From Armatimonadota bacterium (GTDB taxonomy: Bacteria > Armatimonadota > UBA5829): DNA of 64,000 nt. The notes under the pieces were generated by a model. That model saw nothing but the letters and a program-made list of their open reading frames with translations, did no database searches and was not told the origin of the DNA. Each line of letters opens with the position of its first letter. Position 1 is the stretch's first letter. The DNA lies in the NCBI GenBank assembly GCA_026392045.1, contig JAPLCU010000018.1, positions 1-64,000 on the forward strand, in the 5' to 3' direction. Positions 20,057 to 29,730 of the stretch are shown one piece after another. Made by a program: the position numbers and the translations under genes.

Positions 20057-22738
20057 GCTTGGGGTAATAGACACGGTGACCGGCGATGCGGCTTGGGTCT
20101 TGAGCCAGATCACCATATCCGCGCCGTCCAGCTCATAGTTGATGCCTATTCGGCAGTCTTTGCCCTGAGCTATAAGTTTGCCATTTATCTTAATATTGGG
20201 TATGTTATCCCCCCAGCCTTTGATAACGAATGCCGGGTTCAAAACCGGCGTATTGGCGCTGCCACCGAGGGTAAGATCGACCTTCGAGGGCTTACCCGGC
20301 GTTGCGCTGGTCAATAAATACGCATGCTGGCAGGTATCATAGCTCTGGCTCGTAATGTTTCCACCCTTTATACTTAGAGCCGCCGGTGAGTTCCAGGACT
20401 TTGAAAGAGTGGTCAGCTCAGTTGCCTTCTTATCGGTCAGCCCATACATATATATCCATGTGTGCAGGATGCCCTCTGATTTGATCGGCGGCTCGCAGAA
20501 CCACGCCAGCGACGTGTGCGCGGGGCGGTCCGTGCGTGTTGCCTGCCTGCCGTCATTGGGCAGCAGCGAAACCGGCCAATGGTTCCAATACGGGAAGTTG
20601 CGGTCGACGCCGCCCGAGGGCGGGAATGCCGCTATGGTCGCTCCCGGTCTGCGGATCATATATGGCTTATAGGTGGACCTGAAATTCACCATTTGGATGG
20701 TCGGTTTGGCGGGTTCTCTGCCAATACTCCATGGGAAATCGGGCTGCCAGGCGAATGTCTGGCTTTCCCCGGCATCGTTCGCCACGGTCAGCGCAATCAC
20801 ATCCACCGTATCCAACGGCCCTTTGCCGGGTTGGCTGAAGAAAATTGTCTCCTGGTTGGACGGCGATCCGCCATACCCGCCCACGCTCTTCTTTTCCACA
20901 TAACCTGTAGTCCAAAACTTCTGATCGCGCATCATCACGCCGTCAGGATAGATATAAAAATACTCATCCACCCAGTCGCCCCAGTTGGTTTTGGGGTCGA
21001 GATTAGTCTCGTTGTAGAAAATATCGCATGGGTTGTAGCGCCAATGGAGCGCCACGCGGGCATTGTTGTTTTCTACAATGTTTATATGCGAATATCTGTC
21101 TTGTTTATCGGACATATGCTCGGTGCAGCCATTTTCATTGCCGCGTTCCACGCTCTGATCCGCCATCAAAAGACCGTTTTCCGAAACCATGCAAAGGCCG
21201 TAGTTCCAGCCGTGCCAGAAGACGTAGTTGACAGGCATCTCGTCGAACTTCACCACCACATCCGCAGGGCCGCTCATCCTGAAAACGCTGTCCCATGAGT
21301 CGCCATATTTCAGTTCTTCGTTGATAGCGCCGAACTCAGCTTTGCCAAGAGCGGCTGTGGGCATCTGCCAGTAGCTCAAAGGTTTAGGATCGGCAGGTTT
21401 AGCCGATGCGTAGGCCTTGATGATCTCATCGGGAGAAAGAGCAGAATCGTATATCTTAACCTCATCAATCAAGCCGTCAAGAAGCATAGGTGAGCCGAGC
21501 ATACTCGGGCCGCGTTCTGTCCTTGCCGGAGGGAGCTTTTCATGGCTCATTCCGATCAGCAAATCGGTATCAGCGGCTTCGGTTAATTTGCCGGTGACGG
21601 GCTTGCTTCCGACCAGCTTGCCGTTCATATAGACAGCTATGCCGCTCGCGGGGTCGTAGGTACCCACGACATGCGTCCAGGTGTGCAATGGAATTTCGGT
21701 GGATTGTATAATCGGGTTTACCCAAACAGCCATGGTGAAGTCGTTGAACTTACCTACAGCAGGCGCTTCGATGTGTTGATCCGTGCCGTCCAAAATCAAC
21801 GCGTTGCCGATCTTGCCCTGGCCGAAAGCTCCGCCGACCAGCTTGCCGTTCTTGCCGCCGGCTGAGTCGGCAGCATTTTCGCCGCTGGTCTCGTCGAACT
21901 TCCACCACGCAGCCGGGGCACTCGGGCCTTTGCCAGCAGCAACATCGGTTATATCGGCGTCGGTCAGCGCACAGCCATAAATGCGCAGGTCATCCATTTT
22001 ACCGTTGAAGTTGCGCTTGCCGCCGTTCCAACCGCCTATCTGCATGTCTATAAAGTCTGCGGCGACGGGTCTGCTAACTCTGCGGGCGCTGTCTAGTTTG
22101 CCATTGATGAATATTTTGCAGGACTTATCCGAACTGCTGTAAACGACTGCAATATGTGTCCAGGTATTGCTGGGTATCTTTGCGTTGGAGTCCAGATCGC
22201 CGACGCCGCTTACGGAAAACTGAAACTTACTGTCGCTGCGGATCATTGTGTGAACACCGCCTGCCTCCCAGCCGTTTGTATGCAGAATCGAGCTATAATC
22301 TCGGCTGGAGTTGCCGCACTCGACCCATTTGCCGTCCACCGCCACATTCATCGCAATCGCTCCCTGGAAATCAATACCAAGGAAGTAACCCTCCTTCTTA
22401 TCTGCGTTTCGGTCGACAATCGCGGTCCAATTCCACGGGTAATTCTGAAGCGCAACCCATGCCTCTATGGTGAACGGTCCGGTCAGCTCAGGCGCCTTTA
22501 CAGCGCTGCGAATTACATAACTGGTGAATCCGTCCAGCTTTAGACACTTTCCAGCAACACCTTTGTCTGAGTATTTGTAAAGGCCCATAAGAGCATCTTG
22601 GATGCCGCTGACGCTATCGGTAGCAATGTCGCCCTTCTCAGACTCGAAGCGCCAGGTTGCCACCGGAGCCGCGAGTATTGCTGGTGCGCTCAGCCCGAGT
22701 ATGAATATCCCAAATGCGCCAAAATATAGTTTTCGCAT
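20024..22738 (-). CDS. Secreted LamG-domain (concanavalin-like) protein
   Basis: 904 aa; signal peptide; two LamG-like repeats (LKLDGFTSYVIRS, TWTHIAVVYSSSDKSCKIFINGKL, LILDGTDQHIEAP). Confidence 0.85.
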   Translation of the reverse strand: MRKLYFGAFGIFILGLSAPAILAAPVATWRFESEKGDIATDSVSGIQDALMGLYKYSDKGVAGKCLKLDGFTSYVIRSAVKAPELTGPFTIEAWVALQNYPWNWTAIVDRNADKKEGYFLGIDFQGAIAMNVAVDGKWVECGNSSRDYSSILHTNGWEAGGVHTMIRSDSKFQFSVSGVGDLDSNAKIPSNTWTHIAVVYSSSDKSCKIFINGKLDSARRVSRPVAADFIDMQIGGWNGGKRNFNGKMDDLRIYGCALTDADITDVAAGKGPSAPAAWWKFDETSGENAADSAGGKNGKLVGGAFGQGKIGNALILDGTDQHIEAPAVGKFNDFTMAVWVNPIIQSTEIPLHTWTHVVGTYDPASGIAVYMNGKLVGSKPVTGKLTEAADTDLLIGMSHEKLPPARTERGPSMLGSPMLLDGLIDEVKIYDSALSPDEIIKAYASAKPADPKPLSYWQMPTAALGKAEFGAINEELKYGDSWDSVFRMSGPADVVVKFDEMPVNYVFWHGWNYGLCMVSENGLLMADQSVERGNENGCTEHMSDKQDRYSHINIVENNNARVALHWRYNPCDIFYNETNLDPKTNWGDWVDEYFYIYPDGVMMRDQKFWTTGYVEKKSVGGYGGSPSNQETIFFSQPGKGPLDTVDVIALTVANDAGESQTFAWQPDFPWSIGREPAKPTIQMVNFRSTYKPYMIRRPGATIAAFPPSGGVDRNFPYWNHWPVSLLPNDGRQATRTDRPAHTSLAWFCEPPIKSEGILHTWIYMYGLTDKKATELTTLSKSWNSPAALSIKGGNITSQSYDTCQHAYLLTSATPGKPSKVDLTLGGSANTPVLNPAFVIKGWGDNIPNIKINGKLIAQGKDCRIGINYELDGADMVIWLKTQAASPVTVSITPSQASASGYRSK

Positions 22739-23931
22739 TATTTACCTCCCTGCAGCGGTTTGATCTCGATTGAGACCAGCTTGGTGGATTGTTTCTTAAC
22801 CCAGATTATAAGATCGCTGACGGTATCCGTCTTGCGGAAGCCGTAACGGAAATCTGGCCCACGCTTGATGGGTTTGCCGTCTATGCTAAGCGAGATATCG
22901 TTCTTTCCCCAGCCTTTGATTACGAAGGCGGGGTTGTAGACGGGAGATGCTGCGCTGGCTGCAAGCTGCAATTTTAAGGTAGATGGACCGCCACATACTA
23001 TGTGGTATGCCTTGTCGCTCTGGTCGAATCCTTTAATCGTAAAAGAAGATTCCGTCCGCGCCGTTAGCTTGGGTGCAGAAAGCCATGAGTCTGGTGTGGT
23101 GTCCCTGTAATCAGCATTTTTTACCAGGCGCAACATCGTCCTCCAAGACCTGCTTGTTTTGTCTTCAGCGTATGGTTTCAGATTTTCGCCGCGCATTGCC
23201 AAAACCCGGATGCGGTCAGCATCAGCGCTATCCAAAATGGGCCATTGCAAGGGTCCCTCTTGTTGGTATTCGTCAGCCATCGAGCCCCATTCATCGAGTA
23301 TGCGTGCCAACGACGCACCTTGTTTCGCGCCTTTTAGGAGTTGATTATCAGGCTGATACATATATAGAGCGTGACTATAGAGAATCCAGTCTTCCAGATC
23401 AGAGCTAAAGAGTTTAATCGTCCGCGTAGCATAAGCATCTGGGTAGATTGTATAGTATTCGTCCACCCAGTCGTTCCAATTCGTTATTGGGTCTGTGTTG
23501 ATAAGCTTATAGTCTTTGTCGACCAAAGCATAGCGCCATCGCACGACCACGCGGGCATCATTGCTTTCAACTATGCTAACAAACGAATATTTGCACAGCT
23601 TGTCCCACTTGGGGCTCGCGTTGCTTCGCTCCACGCAGCCATCGGAATACCACACGCGCTTCTCATTCACCCAGAAAGGCACGTAATTGGTTCCGCGCCA
23701 AAAGACCACTCGATAATCATACTCATCGAACCTCACAACAACATCGGCCTTATCGCCGACTCGCCAAAGCGCATCCCATTCGGGGCTGTAATTCAGCTTG
23801 GTGTAATAAGCTCCAAACCGGCCTTTTCCTTCAGGGCCGTAAGGCAGCTTCAGCGGTGCGGCTGCAAACGCCTGCGCGCTTACAGATAACAGCACAGCCA
23901 ACGCCAGCCCAACATATATTTTGCGGGACAT
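22738..23931 (-). CDS. Secreted hypothetical protein paralogous to the C-terminal part of the adjacent LamG protein
   Basis: ADVVVRFDEYDYRVVFWRGTNYVPFWVNE vs ADVVVKFDEMPVNYVFWHGWNYGLCMVSE; TNWNDWVDEYYTIYPDAYATR vs TNWGDWVDEYFYIYPDGVMMR. Confidence 0.75.
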   Translation of the reverse strand: MSRKIYVGLALAVLLSVSAQAFAAAPLKLPYGPEGKGRFGAYYTKLNYSPEWDALWRVGDKADVVVRFDEYDYRVVFWRGTNYVPFWVNEKRVWYSDGCVERSNASPKWDKLCKYSFVSIVESNDARVVVRWRYALVDKDYKLINTDPITNWNDWVDEYYTIYPDAYATRTIKLFSSDLEDWILYSHALYMYQPDNQLLKGAKQGASLARILDEWGSMADEYQQEGPLQWPILDSADADRIRVLAMRGENLKPYAEDKTSRSWRTMLRLVKNADYRDTTPDSWLSAPKLTARTESSFTIKGFDQSDKAYHIVCGGPSTLKLQLAASAASPVYNPAFVIKGWGKNDISLSIDGKPIKRGPDFRYGFRKTDTVSDLIIWVKKQSTKLVSIEIKPLQGGK

Positions 23932-24105
23932 CCATTTACCTCCTGGTTATGTTTTAAGCATTTACGGTAATTACTTAGTGGATGGGGTTGATATCACCTT
24001 CTCTTGAGTTAAAAAATATGGGCGGACAGGAGAAATCTCGATTGACAAGAGCGCATTTTGCGTATAGCATATCCAAGGCAGCAAGATTGCTGTCGAGGAG
24101 GTTTC

Positions 24106-24456
24106 ATGGATAAACTATTAGCCCCCTGCGGGATTGATTGCGCAGAATGCGAGGCTTATAAGGCAACTCAGGAAAATAACCTGGAAGATATGAGAGAGAT
24201 CGCAGTTAAATGGACAGAGCAATACCGCACCGAGCTCGCGCCTGAGAATATCAAATGCGATGGCTGCCTTGCGCAGACAGGTCGCAATGGGCGCTACTCG
24301 CAGATGTGCAGCGTGCGCAGATGCGCAACAAGTAAGAAAGTAACAAACTGCGCTCAATGCAAAGATTATGGCTGCGATAGGCTTATTGAGATATTTGCAG
24401 TTGCCCCGCAGGCCAAAGACAACCTTGAGGCGATTCGCCCGAAGAAACGAAAGTAG
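24106..24456 (+). CDS. DUF3795-type cysteine-rich protein
   Basis: MDKLLAPCGIDCAECEAYKATQ...IKCDGCLAQ...CAQCKDYGCDRL. Confidence 0.75.
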   Translation: MDKLLAPCGIDCAECEAYKATQENNLEDMREIAVKWTEQYRTELAPENIKCDGCLAQTGRNGRYSQMCSVRRCATSKKVTNCAQCKDYGCDRLIEIFAVAPQAKDNLEAIRPKKRK

Positions 24457-24498
24457 ATATTAGGTGTTAGGTCTTAGGTCTTAGTGAAGGAGGATGCA

Positions 24499-25263
24499 AT
24501 GGAAAGTCAGATATCGCAGGAATTAAAGCTCAGGTATTTGCCGGTTGCGATTATTCTCAGTGATGAGAAACCCGAGGGCGCGCTGCAGTTCGCAGAAGGG
24601 CATTGGGGCTGCGTTATTGCCATGCTGAGCGCTGCTGCGAAGGGTAAGACGGCTGCGTTCGACAGCGATACCGTCACATGCGGCGGCGGCAAGATCGGCC
24701 TTGGATTTTGCAGTGAGTTTGAGGGGCATCCCGGTGGGATTGAATATTTCCTTTCTACCGGCAAGGGCGAAGGGTTCCCTGAAGGCGAGGCCTACAAGAA
24801 AACCCCAGAGCTCGCCAAAGCATTTGTGGACGAGCTTCCCACCACAGATATCCCCACCAGGTATGTAATTTTCAAACCTCTGAGCGAGGTAGACCCGGAG
24901 CGCGAAAAGCCGGAGGTTGTTGTCCTGCTTGCAAACCCCGACCAACTTTCCGCGCTGATTGTGCTCGCCAACTATGATCGGCCCACCTCCGATAACGTGA
25001 GCGTGAGTTTCGGCGCCGGCTGCCATCAGATTTTTCTGCTGCCCTATGCAGAATCCAAGAAAGAGCAGCCGAAGGCAATCTTGGGCGTGACCGATGTCAC
25101 AGCCAGACCGTATGTAGACCCCGACCTGCTATCGTTTGCCATGCCCTATGCAATGTTCCTCAAAATGGAAGCCAACATACCCGGCAGTTTCCTTGAGAAG
25201 CGCGATTGGAAGAAGGTGCGAGAACGAATTTTTGGATGCTGCGGGAATGACGAATCGCGATAA
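24499..25263 (+). CDS. DUF169 family protein
   Basis: LRYLPVAIILSDEKPEGALQFAEGHWGCVIAMLSAAAKGKTAAFDSDTVTCGGG; C-terminus runs into repeat array. Confidence 0.8.
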   Translation: MESQISQELKLRYLPVAIILSDEKPEGALQFAEGHWGCVIAMLSAAAKGKTAAFDSDTVTCGGGKIGLGFCSEFEGHPGGIEYFLSTGKGEGFPEGEAYKKTPELAKAFVDELPTTDIPTRYVIFKPLSEVDPEREKPEVVVLLANPDQLSALIVLANYDRPTSDNVSVSFGAGCHQIFLLPYAESKKEQPKAILGVTDVTARPYVDPDLLSFAMPYAMFLKMEANIPGSFLEKRDWKKVRERIFGCCGNDESR

Positions 25264-25767
25264 CGTGGCAATATTAAGCAAACATCAATTCCCGAAGCTA
25301 TCACCGGCTGATCGTGCAATAGCTGCGGGAACTCTTGAACGCGCAAATCTGGAAGTGAAGTAGACAAAGCCGTTTCAGATGCTGCGGGAATGACGGCGCG
25401 TGATAAGGCTGTGATTCTCGCCAAACGTCAATTCCCGCAGCTATCACCGGCTGATTGTGTAATAGCTGCGGGAACTCTTGAACGCGCAAATCTGGAAGTG
25501 AAGTAGACAAAGCCGTTATATGCTTCGGGACTGTTTTTCCGTCCCGAAGCATTTCTTTATACGTAAATTATTGATCGAGTGGATTTTCAGATGCTGCGGG
25601 AATGTCGTTGACCGATAACACAACAAGATTCATCAAACGTCAATTCCCGCAGCTATTACTGGCTGATTGTGCAATAGCTGCGGGAACTCTTGAACGCGCA
25701 AATCTGGAAGTGAAGTAGACAAAGCCGTTCCCGCAGCATCTGAAAGCCGTTCCCGCAGCATCTGAAA
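25235..25767 (+). repeat. Array of three ~140-bp imperfect repeats plus two inverted terminal fragments
   Basis: Units at about 25235-25374, 25376-25517, 25588-25729 share CAATTCCCGCAGCTAT...CTGGCTGAT...AATAGCTGCGGGAACTCTTGAACGCGCAAATCTGGAAGTGAAGTAGACAAAGCCGTT; ends TTCCCGCAGCATCTGAAA twice. Confidence 0.92.
25522..25550. repeat. Family F hairpin GCTTCGGGAC/GTCCCGAAGC
   Basis: Perfect 10-bp arms, loop TGTTTTTCC; similar at 43988-44014 and 59185-59210. Confidence 0.85.
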
Positions 25768-25775
25768 ACCCTTAC

Positions 25776-26630
25776 CTAGTAACTTGCTTTGTATGAACTG
25801 CGGACCAGCGGCCCGGATTCAACATACCCAAAACCCATATCAATGCATAGCCGTTTTAGCTCAGAAAACTCTTCGGGGGTGTAGTATTTTGCTATTTGAG
25901 CGTGGTTTACGGATGGCGCAAGGTATTGGCCAATGGTCAGAATGTCCACATTTGCCTCGCGAAGGTCTTTCAATGTCTGAATGATTTCATCCCAGGTCTC
26001 TCCAAGCCCCACCATTATCCCAGACTTGGTGCGTCCTTCGACGGAGCTCAGGATGCTGGGTTTGATGGATTTAGCTTTCGCAAGCAGCTCTATTGAGCGC
26101 CAATAGACTGCTTGCGGGCGCACTTGATCGTAAAGACGGCTTACGGTCTCTATATTATGATTGAGAATTTCCGGGTGGCCGGAGAGCGCCGTTTTCAGAG
26201 ACAAATCATAACCCTTGAAATCTGGAATCAGCATTTCCACGCTGCAGCCGGGCAGCGCTTTATGGATAAGCCTGGAAGTCTCGGCGAAGACACCCGCGCC
26301 GCCGTCGGAGAGGTCATCGCGGGTGACACTCGTGATCACGGCGTGCTTGAGCTGAAGCTCCGATACAGCCTTCGCGACGCGCATCGGCTCATTTTTATCT
26401 ACCGGCCCGGGCTTGCCGTGCTTAACCGCACAGAACCCGCAATCGCGCGCGCAAGTATCGCCGAGTATCATAAAAGTGGCCGTGCGCTCGTTCCAGCACT
26501 CGCCGATGTTCGGGCAATTCGCGCTCTGGCAGACTGTGTTGAGCCGCAAGCTATTCACCAGCGCCTTGATCTCTTCATAATTGACCCCCTGCGGGGCTTT
26601 AGCTTTGAGCCATTCGGGGCGTTTTTGCAT
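25776..26630 (-). CDS. lipA: Lipoyl synthase
   Basis: 284 aa; CQSANCPNIGECW, CARDCGFCAVKHG, TKSGIMVGLGETWDEI. Confidence 0.95.
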   Translation of the reverse strand: MQKRPEWLKAKAPQGVNYEEIKALVNSLRLNTVCQSANCPNIGECWNERTATFMILGDTCARDCGFCAVKHGKPGPVDKNEPMRVAKAVSELQLKHAVITSVTRDDLSDGGAGVFAETSRLIHKALPGCSVEMLIPDFKGYDLSLKTALSGHPEILNHNIETVSRLYDQVRPQAVYWRSIELLAKAKSIKPSILSSVEGRTKSGIMVGLGETWDEIIQTLKDLREANVDILTIGQYLAPSVNHAQIAKYYTPEEFSELKRLCIDMGFGYVESGPLVRSSYKASY

Positions 26631-26709
26631 ATAATTTCTCTGTTCAATAGGATGATTTCTTTGTTCGGGCGGAATCTCTGATCCGCCCGCAAAAGGTGAC
26701 CGCGACCCT

Positions 26710-27618
26710 TTAAGCTTTCTTGTGAATGGTAAATAACGGGACTAACTCACTAGCGCGAGCGATGAGCTTGGCGTCTTCGTCGAGTGTTAGGTCAGCGACA
26801 TGCTCGGCGGCATCGCACAAGAGCCACAGAAGCTCTTCATGGCTGGGGCTGATCGCGCAGGTCACTCCCAGCGAAAGTGTGAAGTTTAGTGCGGCGATTG
26901 CTTCCTCAAGGGTCTCCACGGGTTTATACCAGCACTTGGGCCATGTGCGCTCTTCGCCATCTTTCCACGGTCTTAAAGCAAGGGTCTTAAGCGCCAAAAT
27001 GCCGAGGCCATCGCGCTTTGCCCGCTCGACGATGCGCTTGCCATAATCTCCGGCATGCCAGCAGGCCCAGTTGAGCGGAGTCATCACCGAGTCAAACGGG
27101 AACCGGTCCATCAGCGCCAGCGCGGCCTCTTCTGTGTGAGCGGAAAAGCCAATGTGCTTGAATATACCAGCCTCACGCGCCGCCAGAAATGTCTCCATGC
27201 AGCCGTCGGGCCCGAAAGCCTGCTCGACCTCTTCTACCGTCTGAACTGCATGGATCTGATAGAGGTCGAAATGGTTGGTATGCGCCAGGCGAAGGGATTC
27301 CTCAAGCTCTTCCTGAGACCCCGCGCGATCTCGGCGAGTGGTCTTGCAAGAAAGAAATATCTGATCGCGATAGGGTTTCAGCGCAGGTCCGAGCATCTTT
27401 TGCGCCTCGCCATAGATCGGGGCGACATCAAAATAAGTGATCCCACGCTCCACCGCCTGCGCCACGATGCGCGCAGCCTCCGCAGGCTCGGTCTTATCCA
27501 CCACCAGCCCGCCAAAGCCCACCACAGAAAGCGAGCGCCCGGTTTTTCCCAATTCACGATAAATCATGGCTTCCTCCCAAGAAAACATAGAGCAAAGGGC
27601 GGAAAGCCCAGCAATCAC
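26710..27618 (-). CDS. Aldo/keto reductase
   Basis: MIYRELGKTGRSLSVVGFGGLVVDKTEP; YFDVAPIYGEAQKMLG. Confidence 0.9.
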   Translation of the reverse strand: MIAGLSALCSMFSWEEAMIYRELGKTGRSLSVVGFGGLVVDKTEPAEAARIVAQAVERGITYFDVAPIYGEAQKMLGPALKPYRDQIFLSCKTTRRDRAGSQEELEESLRLAHTNHFDLYQIHAVQTVEEVEQAFGPDGCMETFLAAREAGIFKHIGFSAHTEEAALALMDRFPFDSVMTPLNWACWHAGDYGKRIVERAKRDGLGILALKTLALRPWKDGEERTWPKCWYKPVETLEEAIAALNFTLSLGVTCAISPSHEELLWLLCDAAEHVADLTLDEDAKLIARASELVPLFTIHKKA

Positions 27619-27728
27619 TCTATGTTGATGGATTAGTATAACATATCTTGGCGCAGATTCATGCTCTAAATTGTGGAAGTGATCGCTCAGAAATAACCAA
27701 CGATTGTTCGGGCGGATTTTTGGTGTTA

Positions 27729-27856
27729 TTCGGGAAACCCTTTTCCCGAAACCGTATCAGTTTAGTTGTTCAGTTAGCTGTTTCGGGATTTCCGGGTTGG
27801 GTTAAACGCTTGAATTATAGTTTGATGGGCTTGTGGTCCAACCCTCAAATCCCGAA
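27729..27856 (-). repeat. 128-bp MITE-like element, family C copy 2
   Basis: Reverse complement matches 17103-17230 over the same length. Confidence 0.9.
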
Positions 27857-27877
27857 GGACCAAGTAATTTCCGAGCA

Positions 27878-28075
27878 TCAAGCCTGGGCGTCTATATTGT
27901 TTCCAATCCCCATACTCTGCAGAAGCTGAGTGAGCGCGATGGACTGGGTGTCCATCGTTTTCTGCAGCATTGAAACAGCAACTTCCATACCCACCGATTG
28001 CGGCTGCACGGCTTGAGCAGCGCTTAATGTATACGGTGAGTATATCTGAGAGCTATTCGAGATTCCATTGACCAT
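27878..28075 (-). CDS. YjfB-type putative motility protein
   Basis: 65 aa; VGMEVAVSMLQKTMDTQSIALTQLLQSM pattern. Confidence 0.65.
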   Translation of the reverse strand: MVNGISNSSQIYSPYTLSAAQAVQPQSVGMEVAVSMLQKTMDTQSIALTQLLQSMGIGNNIDAQA

Positions 28076-28164
28076 ATTTTCGCCTCACAAGGGTTATTCA
28101 TGGGGCTTTTTCCATAGTTTTCAATGGAAATACTGTAATAATTATCAGGTTTTTGCCTAAGGCG

Positions 28165-28216
28165 TATTATTCATGATGTGTGGTAAGCTTCGGCATCAGG
28201 ATACCGAAGCAACTAA
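28165..28216 (+). repeat. Family B REP-like element, 52-nt core
   Basis: TATTATTCATGATGTGTGGTAAGCTTCGGCATCAGGATACCGAAGCAACTAA, two differences from the 17371 copy. Confidence 0.9.
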
Positions 28217-28237
28217 AGACCAAGTGAATAGATCGCC

Positions 28238-29437
28238 TTAGGCGACGAACCCGACGGCGGTGTCGCAGCGTTCCGTTTTCACCAAACTCGCCCGTTTGAT
28301 GGTGAATTCGCCATACTTATCATTGATCGAATCCATTGTATCCAGCAGTTTCCTGTCACGCTCATCCGCAAATAGATTGAGCTGTCTGGAGTCCTTTGCC
28401 AGGTTGGACACACAGACGCCCAGCAGGCGGATAGCGCGCTTGTCGCCATACTGCTCGCGAAGAATGGACAGGGCCACCTTGTAGATGGCGTAGCCATCGT
28501 CTAGTCTCTCGCAGATTGTGCGTCGGCGGCTGAAAGTGTGCATGTCCGAATAACGCACCACCAGAGCGACCGTCCTGCCGGACAAGTCCTTTTCACGCAA
28601 ACGTCTGCCGACCATCTCCGAGAGCCTCAGCAGATGGCATGAGAGCACATTCCAATCTCGGGTATTCTGCGAAAGCGTATGTGAATGGCCGACAGATTTG
28701 ACGTCGGCTTTATCGTGGTAAGGAACCACCGGGGTCTCGTATATGCCATTGCCCATGTCGTGCAGGGCGTCGCCTAAGACTCCGAACTCACGCTTGAGCC
28801 TGGCTCTCGATGCCCGGCCGAGCGTGCCCGCAGTTGCGATCCCCATTTGCCTCAGGCGGGCCGCTGTCTTTTCCCCGATGCCATGAAGCTTTTGCACAGG
28901 CATATCTTCGAGGACGCAGCGCACTTCTTCCGGTCGGATTTCCGTCAAGCCATCCGGTTTTTGCATACCTGCGGCCAGCTTGGCGAGCACTTTGTTCGGC
29001 CCGATACCCACCGAGCACCTCAGCCCCAATTCCTCAAAGATTCGCCTCTTAACCTCTCTCGCCAAGCTCCACGCGCCGCCAAATCGATCCATCGTGGGCG
29101 TGACATCCATGAAGCACTCGTCTATGGAGTATATCTCCATGAGGTCTGTATAATCACCACATATCTTGAACACCCTTCGAGAAACATCGACATATTTTCT
29201 CATACTGCCATGCACAATAATCAGCTCAGGACAGCGAGCAAGCGCCTCCATCATCGGCATTCCAGACTTTACCCCAAACGGCCGCGCTTCATAACTGGCC
29301 GCCGAAACCACCGAGCGCGTGCCCACAGGCCCCCCGACAACCACAGGCTTGCCCTGCAGACAAGGATTGCAGAGCTGCTCAACGCTCGCAAAAAAAGAGT
29401 TCATATCGACAAGTAAGATTTTGCGGTCTTGGTTCAT
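28238..29437 (-). CDS. dinB: Y-family DNA polymerase (DNA polymerase IV type)
   Basis: KILLVDMNSFFASVEQLCNP, YSIDECFMDVTP, SVGIGPNKVLAKLAAGMQKPDGL. Confidence 0.93.
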   Translation of the reverse strand: MNQDRKILLVDMNSFFASVEQLCNPCLQGKPVVVGGPVGTRSVVSAASYEARPFGVKSGMPMMEALARCPELIIVHGSMRKYVDVSRRVFKICGDYTDLMEIYSIDECFMDVTPTMDRFGGAWSLAREVKRRIFEELGLRCSVGIGPNKVLAKLAAGMQKPDGLTEIRPEEVRCVLEDMPVQKLHGIGEKTAARLRQMGIATAGTLGRASRARLKREFGVLGDALHDMGNGIYETPVVPYHDKADVKSVGHSHTLSQNTRDWNVLSCHLLRLSEMVGRRLREKDLSGRTVALVVRYSDMHTFSRRRTICERLDDGYAIYKVALSILREQYGDKRAIRLLGVCVSNLAKDSRQLNLFADERDRKLLDTMDSINDKYGEFTIKRASLVKTERCDTAVGFVA

Positions 29438-29439
29438 AG

Positions 29440-29691
29440 CTATTGCCCCGCGCATACCTCGCCCAATGTCCACTCCAACGTGGTGGTATTGAACCGCAGC
29501 TCATACAAATTGGCCCCATCGCTGACGGAGTAATGGTGAAGCGTCGCGATGCCCTGGTTTGTACACCAGGAAAAGGTGACGGTTTTGACCCTGTAGCGCC
29601 GGTCCCGCCATCGAAACCACATTGGAATCACCCTGCGGCCATCGAACGCCGCCCCCACGCGTATACCCTCGTCAATTGAAACAGATTCCAT
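29440..29691 (-). CDS. Small hypothetical protein (DUF6504-like), upstream partner of the Y-family polymerase gene
   Basis: MESVSIDEGIRVGAAFDGRRVIPMWFRWRDRRYRV; ends immediately upstream of dinB ATG. Confidence 0.65.
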   Translation of the reverse strand: MESVSIDEGIRVGAAFDGRRVIPMWFRWRDRRYRVKTVTFSWCTNQGIATLHHYSVSDGANLYELRFNTTTLEWTLGEVCAGQ

Positions 29692-29730
29692 TACATTGCA
29701 CCTCAATTATTGTTCAAATGGGTGTAAGAT

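Noticed and set aside
20516-21298. 260-aa plus-strand ORF
   Set aside because: Lies antisense within the LamG gene, whose protein has clear domain motifs; no independent support.
25235-25767. Possible CRISPR or tandem gene array
   Set aside because: Units are ~140 bp with diverged interiors and MITE-like inverted ends; short ORFs such as 25301-25552 (-) only reflect the repeat.
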